From contig JAQBUE010000034.1 of NCBI GenBank assembly GCA_027624045.1, positions 1 to 35,695 of the forward strand: a stretch of DNA of 35,695 nt. The letters run 5' to 3'. A program made the translations under genes and the position numbers. Below the pieces are notes generated by a model. The model worked only from the letters and a program-made list of their open reading frames with translations, was not told the origin of the DNA and searched no databases. Shown piece after piece: positions 1 to 7,041 of the stretch (position 1 is the first letter of the stretch; each line of letters starts with the position of its first letter). Source of the DNA: Acidobacteriota bacterium. GTDB lineage: Bacteria > Acidobacteriota > Terriglobia > Bryobacterales > UBA6623.

Positions 1-1135
1 GCGGGGTGAGTGTCTCGTCGGTGGCTAGCCCGATCATCCCGAGCATGCCGATCGGTTGTGTTGATGTGGCTCCGACGATCCCGCCGGCGAGAAGACCTTT
101 GTTCGGAAGGAGTTCAGAGACCTCGTGAAGCGAGCGCTCCCCGGCAGCGAGGTGCAGCGTTTTTTGCCCGAGGAAGAATTCGTTTTCATCGAAGACCTCG
201 ACGGTCACCTGAGCGTCCTGGGTCCCGCTGTTTTGGAAGGCGACTCCGGTGACGGACCCGGCGCCGCTATGCACATTGCGCAGAACCCCGGTAGTCAGCG
301 TCGTATCGCCGAAAATAGGTATGATCTCGCTCAGCAGCGGGTGCGTGGTTGTGCTGATCAGATCGGCCGGGGTAAAGACGAAGAAGAACTCCTCCTCATC
401 AGCGTCCTTGTTGCGAATCCGAATACGCCGGCCCTCGATACGGAATGTCTGTCCCGCCACGGCTCGAATCTCCGTGGAGTTCACTATCTGAGTATTGTTG
501 AGGCTGACGCCCGCGATGCTAAGATCGGCATCCAAATCGAAACCCACTCCCCGGAACACCAGCGTGGTCCCTGCCGGCACGATTCCTCGCGAAGGCGTAA
601 CGCTGTTCAGTGAAAGCCCACCCACAGTGAAAGTTCCCGGCTTCAGCTTCACCGCATAGGGTTGGCCGTTCGGACCGTTCAATTTAAGTTGGTTCAGATC
701 CAGATCGAGCGCTACACTGTCTCCGGTGAAGGCGCCGGCATCAACATCCGCGGCGACGACGAAGATCGGCAGTTGCTCCGACACCCCCATGCTGGAGCTA
801 AAGGAGGCGAAGCTGACGTCCACTCGGCTCAGCCGTAGTCTTACCGCTGCGATGACGTCGAACAGATCGCTAAACAGGCCGATCCCGCGGATCTCCCGCA
901 GGGGACCATTTGACGGGAACTTAAAGGTAAACCGGCCGGAGAAAATCGGTTCGGGGTCGGTTAGTTCGATCTGAACGACGGCCAAACCGCCGGGGGGTGC
1001 GGATTCGCTGACTACCCGCACATCAGCAACCTGCGCCGTCAGAGTGCGCACCGCTCCGAACAGGCAAACGAAGAGCACTGCTAAGAATGTGACTCCGCGC
1101 CTCTTTCGATTGAGCTGTAACGGATCAGGCGTCAT
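1..1135 (-). CDS. Secreted cohesin-like/TIG surface protein, 3' end beyond window
   Basis: The reading frame is open from an ATG at 1135 to the left edge (378 codons), so the C-terminus is missing. Residues 1-34 look like a signal peptide: basic KRRG, a hydrophobic stretch, then a TLTA-Q cleavage site. Residues ~35-173 are beta-rich and end in PGTFTVGG, resembling a cohesin-like fold. Residues ~176-227 (SVTPSRGIVPAGTTLVFRG onward) match an IPT/TIG immunoglobulin-like domain. Residues ~290-370 (SVTGVAFQNSG...VTVEVFDENEF) resemble the adhesive-type repeat domain frequent in acidobacterial secreted proteins. The start codon overlaps the stop of the anti-sigma gene as ATGA, which indicates translational coupling. 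It is probably the surface or secreted product controlled by the sigma/anti-sigma pair; that role is inferred from position. The coding frame and export are clear, but the domain names rest on pattern reading. Confidence 0.85.
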   Translation of the reverse strand, partial: MTPDPLQLNRKRRGVTFLAVLFVCLFGAVRTLTAQVADVRVVSESAPPGGLAVVQIELTDPEPIFSGRFTFKFPSNGPLREIRGIGLFSDLFDVIAAVRLRLSRVDVSFASFSSSMGVSEQLPIFVVAADVDAGAFTGDSVALDLDLNQLKLNGPNGQPYAVKLKPGTFTVGGLSLNSVTPSRGIVPAGTTLVFRGVGFDLDADLSIAGVSLNNTQIVNSTEIRAVAGQTFRIEGRRIRIRNKDADEEEFFFVFTPADLISTTTHPLLSEIIPIFGDTTLTTGVLRNVHSGAGSVTGVAFQNSGTQDAQVTVEVFDENEFFLGQKTLHLAAGERSLHEVSELLPNKGLLAGGIVGATSTQPIGMLGMIGLATDETLTP

Positions 1136-1938
1136 CTCACCTTCTTGGCGGCCGGTTCTCCGCCGGAAGACTGCACGGCAACCCGGAATCGCTCGACCTC
1201 GGAAATAGCGACCGTTTGGCCCGCGCTGTTCACGGCGCTCACACGCCAGAGCAGCGTCTTGCCAGGAACGGCAATGGCCCTGAGCTGAGCCGGGGCGGCG
1301 ACCGCGGCCGACTCCGTCTGCAGTGCCCAAACAATCGAGCGGTCCACTTCCATGGCCTCGATCTTGTATGCGGTCGCGCCGTCCACTGCATTCCATTCGA
1401 ACGATTCAGGCGGCGCGGTTAAATCGCCGCGAGGTGAGAGCCCCTCGATGCTCGTCGTACGAAAGACCTGGGGGCCGTCTATGACCCCGGGCGCGAGTGT
1501 CGAGCGCGTAGCGTCTTGGATCCACAAACCGCCGGCCACCAAGAGGGCCGCGCTGGCGCCGGCCCAAGCCGTCGTCGCGAATGGGTTGGTCCCGAAAAAG
1601 TCACGCAAGAAGCTCCCTCTTGATTTGACTTCCCTGCGCGGGTGGGCGGGCGCGTTTCTCTCCACGGTTTCCGATTCGACAAAGGACGCCTTCAATTGCT
1701 CCGCGATCCAGGCCACGTGCCCTTGCTCGTCCGCGCCTGCCTCCGCCTCATGGAAGTCTCTCATCAGAGCAACCTCAGCCTGACAATGCGCGCATTCCGC
1801 CATGTGCTGGGTGATCCTGTCTCCGGCACCGTTCTCGGATTCGAAGGCAGCCATCAACTCGTCGTCCGACAGGCAGTCCGGTGTTGGGCCACTCGCCTCC
1901 CTCAGAATCAATCGGTCGTCCTGTTTCGTTTCACCCAT
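1132..1938 (-). CDS. Membrane anti-sigma factor with zinc-finger (ZAS-like) domain
   Basis: This is a 268-residue protein. H45-x3-C49-x2-C52 (HMAECAHC) is the HxxxCxxC signature of zinc-binding anti-sigma factors. One hydrophobic segment at ~122-140 (ATTAWAGASAALLVAGGLW) would place residues 1-~120 in the cytoplasm and the rest outside. The outer part, ~175-255, has a fibronectin-III-like pattern (FEWNAVDGATAYKIE ... LLWRVSAVNSAG) and may sense or bind an envelope ligand. The start ATG at 1938 directly follows the TAA of the sigma gene, with a GAGGGGG ribosome site inside the end of that gene. The stop overlaps the next gene. The family role is to hold its partner sigma factor inactive until a signal arrives; the signal is unknown. 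Confidence 0.88.
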   Translation of the reverse strand: MGETKQDDRLILREASGPTPDCLSDDELMAAFESENGAGDRITQHMAECAHCQAEVALMRDFHEAEAGADEQGHVAWIAEQLKASFVESETVERNAPAHPRREVKSRGSFLRDFFGTNPFATTAWAGASAALLVAGGLWIQDATRSTLAPGVIDGPQVFRTTSIEGLSPRGDLTAPPESFEWNAVDGATAYKIEAMEVDRSIVWALQTESAAVAAPAQLRAIAVPGKTLLWRVSAVNSAGQTVAISEVERFRVAVQSSGGEPAAKKVR

Positions 1939-2580
1939 TTATGCCCCCTCTTGCCTTATCACCCTCTCCCGCTCATCTCTCGCCCGATGCCTGCTCAAGG
2001 CCCGATTGAGTTTGCGCTTGGCGCTTACGACATACGCTTTCGCCCCACTCGCGTTCTGTAGCGCCAAGAGCCGAGAAATCGCGGCCAAGGGCACATCTTC
2101 GGCGTAGTGCAGGGTCATAACTTTGCGCTCGGTCTCGTCGAGCGTCTCGGCCATCAGCCTGCGGACAAATCCGGCGGACGCCTCCCGCTCCAAGCGCTCG
2201 TCCTCCAGCTCGAGATTTGCTTTCCGCCCATCCAGAACGGAAGGATCCTGCAATTGCTCCGGCTTCGACGCTCTACTCTGGGCCGACCGAATGCACTGGT
2301 TGCGCGCAATCACATAAAGCCAGGTCGAAAACTTGGAGGCACCCCTGTACGAATCCAAACCGCGCAATGCTCGCAGGAAAACGTCCTGAGCGAGATCCCG
2401 CCCGGATTCGCGGTCTCCGGTGAAGCGAAGGCACCAAAGCGCTACTCGCGGGTAGTGCCTCTCGAAAAGCTCGTTGATGAGTCGTGTTCGCTCGACCGCG
2501 CTCCCAGCCGTGCGGATTGCGTCGATTAAGGCCTGGTCGCCGGCCTGCTTGCACATCAACATCATTCTATCGGCCCGCAT
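1939..2580 (-). CDS. ECF-type RNA polymerase sigma factor
   Basis: From the ATG at 2580 the protein is 213 residues, the normal size for an ECF sigma factor. Region 2 lies at ~38-100, with GRDLAQDVFLRALRG followed by FSTWLYVIARNQCIR, the core-binding and -10-recognition helices. Region 4 lies at ~145-196, beginning DETERKVMTLHYAEDVPLAAI. The recognition helix part (LALQNASGAKAYVVSAKRKL) departs from the usual GTVKSRLHRARKKL form. An upstream in-frame GTG at 2658 would add 26 Arg/Ser-rich residues, and ATGs at 2565 and 2562 are also possible. None of these starts has a well-placed ribosome site, so the start is uncertain. It is the first gene of a three-gene unit with the anti-sigma factor and a secreted protein. 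It probably drives its own operon, as many ECF factors do; no target promoter was recognised. Confidence 0.9.
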   Translation of the reverse strand: MRADRMMLMCKQAGDQALIDAIRTAGSAVERTRLINELFERHYPRVALWCLRFTGDRESGRDLAQDVFLRALRGLDSYRGASKFSTWLYVIARNQCIRSAQSRASKPEQLQDPSVLDGRKANLELEDERLEREASAGFVRRLMAETLDETERKVMTLHYAEDVPLAAISRLLALQNASGAKAYVVSAKRKLNRALSRHRARDERERVIRQEGA

Positions 2581-3039
2581 GAACCCGGAGCTGAGTCCCC
2601 CTCTTCTTGATGAGACTCCGCGCGGCGACTTACGGAACAGAAACTTTGAGGCAAGCACTCGCTCGCCTAGCAGGAAACAGCCTGGTTCTCGGTGATTCGC
2701 TCGTGTCGGGCCGTCTCAGGAAATTTATGTATTCGGATGACCTACTGTTTGTCAGCCAAAAGCGATTTGTAAAGGCGGCCGCCAGACGGCGATATCCCAA
2801 TGTTGATTTCATTGGAGCGGAGACTGCTTTGTTCCCACTGAGCGTCGGTCACGAAAACCGGTCGCTCTACTCCAATACTCTTCGCTTTGGAAGATCGGGG
2901 CGCCGTGTGCCGGCAAGGGCGATGCGCAGTAGCTCACCTGCCCGTCAAGAAGCGAGCTGGTTGTATCGCCCCGCTGGGGCTTGGTCTCACGGGTATCGGA
3001 TACCCAACGCTGAATGCAGACGGACTTCCCCACGGACGG
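2581..3039. other. Intergenic region upstream of the sigma operon
   Basis: About 460 bases lie between the sigma gene and the end of the DUF1501 gene, both on the minus strand. I see no convincing coding frame. The sigma-operon promoter should lie here, but no clear -35/-10 pair was found. A short GCCCC-GCT-GGGGC hairpin lies near 2968-2980 and a 15-base palindrome at 2991-3005. Neither is followed by a T-run in the minus-strand direction, so neither is a standard terminator. Confidence 0.5.
2991..3005. repeat. Perfect 15-bp palindrome GGGTATCGGATACCC
   Basis: GGGTATC and GATACCC are exact inverted copies around one central G. It lies 35 bases past the stop of the DUF1501 gene. It could be an operator or a weak stem-loop; no T-tract follows. 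The function is unknown. Confidence 0.5.
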
Positions 3040-4461
3040 TTAGGCCCAGAGTTCGTGCACCGGACCGTAGATGTCCTTGTCGGCTTCTGGGACGTAGTAG
3101 AATCCCCGGCCCAGCGGATCATCGTCGCGGCGCGTCGTCCAATTGATGCCCATGGCCGAATAGATCGTCGCGTCAATGTCTTCGGGCCGCACATCGCGGA
3201 AGCGCGACCAGCCGGGGTCCGTCGTGAAGGCGCCCGTCGAGTTGGTGGCGCCAATCACCTGGCCGCCCTGCACGCCGCCTCCGGCGAGCACGTAGAACAT
3301 TTGCAGGTAGTGGTCACGGCCATCGCGCTCGGCCGAGAGAGGCCCGGGGGTCCGCCCGAATTCGCCGGCGACCACAACGAGCGTGTCATCGAGAATCCCC
3401 TCGGCGTCCAGGTCAGCGATTAGCTTCGCGAAGCCGGGATCGAATTCACCACAGCGGGCATAGAGGTTGTCGCCGACATCGCGCCCGTTGACCTCATTGC
3501 GGTCGTAAATACCGGCGTGGTGATCCCAACTGTTGTGCGTGATCTGGATGAAGCGCGTACCGCCATCGGCGGCGACGATTTTCTTGGCGAGCAGACAAGC
3601 ATTCCCGAAAGCACTGCCGCCATAGGCCGCGCTTTCCTGTTCGGTGAAGCTGAAAGCGTTGGCAACCGCGGGGTTATACATCAAGCTGCGCGCGTTGGCA
3701 TAGAACTCGCTCATGCCGGCGGCGGCGGCGCCGAGCGGAGAATCGGCGCCCCGAAGTGGCGCGTCCATGGCCTGCAGCACGTTCCAGCGTTCCTCGAACC
3801 GGAACTGGCCGTCGGCATGCTCGGTATTCGCAAGGCCGTCGGGACTGGGGTTCGTCTTGAAGGGGCTGAACTCGGCCGGATAGTAGCCCGCCCCGGGCGA
3901 GTTAACGGCATTCAGAGAAACGAAAGCCGGGAAGACTTGATCGGGCCGCCGGTCAGGATCTTTCTCTCTGGCGATGACGCTGCCGATGTGCGGTGCGTGC
4001 CGTCCCAGGGCGGAAGTGGGGTTGCGAGCGATCTGGAACCAAGTCTGCGCCAAGTTATGGGCCAGCGCCCAGGAGCGCCCGGATCGAATGATGGCGATCT
4101 TGTCGAGGATCTGCGCCGTGTTGCCGAGAAGACCGGTGGGAAACTGGATGCCACTAATTGTCTCGGGAGCGAAGTCCGCGGGCGTCACACCGTCGACGAA
4201 CTTAAGGTCGAACGTATCGACGTGGCTGGCGGCCCCGGAGAGAAAAATGAAGATCACCTGCTTGGCGGTGTTCTTTGTTTCGACAGCGGCCATCGCATGG
4301 GCCGGCGTCAGCGCCCATGGGCCGGCGAGGAAGGAGCCTGAGACCCCCGCGCCCATGACCCGAAAGAACTGTCGCCGGGATGCGAGAGGCCGCTGAAAGG
4401 ACGGGATGTGCGGGTGGGGATGCTTGCGGATGAGTTGATTAAAGCGTTCACGTTCGTTCAT
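3040..4461 (-). CDS. DUF1501 family secreted protein (alkaline-phosphatase-like)
   Basis: A 473-residue protein with a twin-arginine-like start (SRRQFFRVMGAG at ~28-39) and a hydrophobic stretch ending near AHA, so export by Tat is likely. Family DUF1501 has an alkaline-phosphatase/sulfatase-like fold. Visible family features are FLSGAASHVDTFDLK at ~73-87, the ITHNSWDHHAGIYD block, VVVAGEFGRTPG, and DGRDHYLQMFYVLAGGGVQGG. The biochemical function of the family is not established. It starts 15 bases after the DUF1549/DUF1553 gene, with GAGG five bases before the ATG. The two are almost always found together, so this is a two-gene operon. The pair is common in Planctomycetes, Verrucomicrobia and Acidobacteriota and is usually thought to act in the envelope. 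Confidence 0.93.
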   Translation of the reverse strand: MNERERFNQLIRKHPHPHIPSFQRPLASRRQFFRVMGAGVSGSFLAGPWALTPAHAMAAVETKNTAKQVIFIFLSGAASHVDTFDLKFVDGVTPADFAPETISGIQFPTGLLGNTAQILDKIAIIRSGRSWALAHNLAQTWFQIARNPTSALGRHAPHIGSVIAREKDPDRRPDQVFPAFVSLNAVNSPGAGYYPAEFSPFKTNPSPDGLANTEHADGQFRFEERWNVLQAMDAPLRGADSPLGAAAAGMSEFYANARSLMYNPAVANAFSFTEQESAAYGGSAFGNACLLAKKIVAADGGTRFIQITHNSWDHHAGIYDRNEVNGRDVGDNLYARCGEFDPGFAKLIADLDAEGILDDTLVVVAGEFGRTPGPLSAERDGRDHYLQMFYVLAGGGVQGGQVIGATNSTGAFTTDPGWSRFRDVRPEDIDATIYSAMGINWTTRRDDDPLGRGFYYVPEADKDIYGPVHELWA

Positions 4462-4476
4462 GACGGCCTCGCGAGA

Positions 4477-6627
4477 TCAATAGTTAAAGATGAAATCCAC
4501 TTTGTTGTAGAGACTCCACATCAGGTCTTCGGCCGCGTCGGAACGATTGCCAGTTTGGAGGAGTTGCAATCCGGCGGTCAGTTCCTCGGGCGCCGGATAG
4601 CGGCTCAGAACGAGCAGGTGGAGCCCGCTGACGACGACCGGATCCGGCTCTAACAGCAGCGCAGCGAGAGCGCCTGCTGAGCGGCTCGCCTTGACGCGCT
4701 CCAGCACAAGAGGACTGTTCATCAGGTGTAGCGCCTGGATGATAGTGGCTTCGGCGCTGCGCGGAGTTTCCTCGCGGTCGCCCCGCAGAAAGGCGTCGAG
4801 CCAGGTGACAGCGGCGGCGGCCAGGGCGCCGTCGTTGGTAGGCCGCCGAGGCGCTCGGGGCAGATCCTGTACGTCAGGGAACTGCATGGCGAAGACGACG
4901 GGGCCGATGGATCGCGAAAGAACATAAGGCTCGAAGACGCCGCTTGAAATGATCAGTGCGTCGTGGATCTGCTCGGCGCCGAGGCGCTTCGCTTGATAAC
5001 GCGCGAAGAGGGGCTCATAAGCCGCACTCCACTCGCCGTCGTAGCGCGACGAAAGCTGGTAGGCTCGCGAGTTCGCGATCTCACTCATGAGCCACTTCAA
5101 GTCGAAACCGTTGTTGACGAAGCCCTCCGCCAAGCCTTGCAGCAGATAGGGATGAGAAGGCTGAATCTGCCAGGGATCGGGAGGAGGATTAGCCGGGTCG
5201 AGCCGCCCGAGATCAAACTGGTCCGCGGGCTCGACGATGCCGCGGGAAAAGAATTCGCGCCAGACGTAGTTGACGATGGCTCGCGAGAACTGGATGTCCG
5301 CGGTCAGCAACCGCCCCAATGCTTCGCGCCGTGATTCGCCTGCTTTCGGGCCGCCGCCGCCAAAGGGATAAACAGGCGCGGCGACGGGTTCACCATTGTT
5401 GTCCTCCGGCTGCCGCTCGGGACGGTTACCGGTGGTCGTATCGACAACATAATCGGCAGGGAATCGGCGCAGTTCGGGCGTATCAACCGGCAGGTCGGCC
5501 CTGTTCACGACGTTCCACCAGCGAGGCTGCATCCCGATGCCACCATCGGGCGGCGGCGGCGGGCGGCGAGGGCGCACCAGTAGCGTGTCGGCGAAGAAGG
5601 CGGCGAGACCCCAGGCCTCGGAGCGTTTCGCCTGTCCGCCCCAAACGCTCAGGGTGTCGAGGTGTCCATCGCCGTCATGGCACAGGATGCAGTCCATCTG
5701 GCTGACGCCGAGGAAATCGCGGGCCAGGTTGAACGCCGCCGCGTCGAAGGTGTCGTGAACCGGGCCGCCGCGGGTGAGCGCGCCGACGAGGTAACTCGCC
5801 GGTGTCGCGGTGACGGGATTGCTCTCGTAGTTCGCGACGTAGGCGAGGAACCCCTCATAGCTGTCGAAGTCGGCCGGATAATATCGGCCGTCATTCGAGC
5901 CTGACGCGACCAGAATCTCGCGGGCCATCTGATCGTAGGGCTTGTTCTCGAGCAGCGAGTCCCGCAGATAAATGTGAAATGCATCGCGTCCGTCGGGGTA
6001 GCGATTTACCTGTGCCGTTGCGGTAGTGTTGCGGAACAGGTCGCCAAAAAACATCGTCCAGCGGTCGGCCCATTGCGGCGTGTTGAGTAAACGTTCGATC
6101 GCGCTACCGCGCTTGTCGGGCGACATGTCGGCGAGGAACGCTACGACCTCGGAGCCGGTGGGTATGCGGCCCGTCAGGTCCAGCGAGACACGCCGCAAGA
6201 ACTCAGCGTCCGTCGAAGCGGGAGCGGGAGTGACAGCCGCGGCCTGCAGGGTGCCGAAGATGTTCTCGTCGATGATTCCCCGTGCCTCCAGATTGCGGCT
6301 TGACGCGGCGCGGCTACGTTGCGGAAGGAAGTTCGCCGACATCTTGGGCGACGCGCTCACAACATGGCCGCTGAGTCCGGAGCTGGTAAGCACAGAGCGG
6401 CGCGCCGCGGCGATGCGGTCCCCTTCGAGACTACTGTCAAGTAGCTTCTCGCGCGCATCGGTGAAGAAGCTACATTCAGAGTGTTGAACACCTATATCGC
6501 CGCCGTACGTCTCCGCACTGAATACTTGCTGCGCATGCAGCGGGTTCCAGAGCACCTGAACGGACGCCGCCAGCAGCAGGAACGCGAGCATAGCGCTCGC
6601 AAGACAAGTCTTCGGGATGTTATTCAT
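4477..6627 (-). CDS. DUF1549/DUF1553 secreted protein with CxxCH motif
   Basis: A 716-residue protein. Residues 1-33 form a signal peptide (TCLASAMLAFLLLAASVQ ... HAQ). DUF1549 spans ~118-330, beginning GIIDENIFGTLQAAAV and including RRVSLDLTGRIPTGSEV. Within it C313-x2-C316-H317 (CILCHDG) is a c-type haem-binding pattern, as is typical of the family. DUF1553 spans ~430-690, with LLTADIQFSRAIVNYVWREF and FDLKWLMSEIANSRAYQLSS. Unlike many planctomycete relatives there is no N-terminal PSCyt1 cytochrome domain and no concanavalin-like insert; ~85 unplaced residues lie between the signal peptide and DUF1549. GAGG precedes the ATG. It forms an operon with the DUF1501 gene. The molecular role of the family is unknown; possible redox or polysaccharide functions are speculation. 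Confidence 0.92.
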   Translation of the reverse strand: MNNIPKTCLASAMLAFLLLAASVQVLWNPLHAQQVFSAETYGGDIGVQHSECSFFTDAREKLLDSSLEGDRIAAARRSVLTSSGLSGHVVSASPKMSANFLPQRSRAASSRNLEARGIIDENIFGTLQAAAVTPAPASTDAEFLRRVSLDLTGRIPTGSEVVAFLADMSPDKRGSAIERLLNTPQWADRWTMFFGDLFRNTTATAQVNRYPDGRDAFHIYLRDSLLENKPYDQMAREILVASGSNDGRYYPADFDSYEGFLAYVANYESNPVTATPASYLVGALTRGGPVHDTFDAAAFNLARDFLGVSQMDCILCHDGDGHLDTLSVWGGQAKRSEAWGLAAFFADTLLVRPRRPPPPPDGGIGMQPRWWNVVNRADLPVDTPELRRFPADYVVDTTTGNRPERQPEDNNGEPVAAPVYPFGGGGPKAGESRREALGRLLTADIQFSRAIVNYVWREFFSRGIVEPADQFDLGRLDPANPPPDPWQIQPSHPYLLQGLAEGFVNNGFDLKWLMSEIANSRAYQLSSRYDGEWSAAYEPLFARYQAKRLGAEQIHDALIISSGVFEPYVLSRSIGPVVFAMQFPDVQDLPRAPRRPTNDGALAAAAVTWLDAFLRGDREETPRSAEATIIQALHLMNSPLVLERVKASRSAGALAALLLEPDPVVVSGLHLLVLSRYPAPEELTAGLQLLQTGNRSDAAEDLMWSLYNKVDFIFNY

Positions 6628-7041
6628 ACGACCTCACTGCGATTCGATATCCTTATCGACTCGGAACCCTCAGCCAATCTCTCTGCGCTTCGGCTCGAGG
6701 GGCATCAAACTGTTGGCGATACCAGATTCTCCTGGTGCTGTATCGGTCAAACCCTCGCTGCCTGCAAAAGTTGCGCACCCCTCCATATCGAGGCCCGGTC
6801 CGCGCCTGCCGCCCGCAGGGTAACTCGACTCGCCGGGATGCACGGAAACCTATGTCGGCGACGAGTGGACTTACACACGGAATTGCGTCATACCGGCGAA
6901 ACTTCCTCACGGCGAAGGGGTTAGAATTGCTGTACGATGGGGGGACGACGTTGGTATGGTTTGTCGCGCCGCACCCGCCCCGCAAGCCGCCAAGCCGGGC
7001 GCATGATCGAAGTTCGCCCGTTGATTCTGGAAGGTCAAAGA
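6628..7041. other. Divergent intergenic region
   Basis: About 410 bases separate two divergent secreted-protein genes, so promoters for both must lie here. Short open frames exist but have no ribosome sites or recognisable products. TACGAT at ~6933-6938 is a weak -10-like hexamer for the rightward gene; no matching -35 was seen. Nothing else stands out. Confidence 0.4.
7029..7034 (+). promoter_or_regulatory. Ribosome binding site GGAAGG
   Basis: GGAAGG lies seven bases before the ATG at 7042. It selects that start over the longer in-frame extension from 6937, and the chosen start begins exactly with a signal peptide. Confidence 0.75.

Noticed and set aside
2607..3146. Long plus-strand open frame across the sigma-DUF1501 gap
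   Set aside because: It has no ribosome site, Arg-rich composition and no recognisable motif, and it overlaps the real DUF1501 gene on the other strand.
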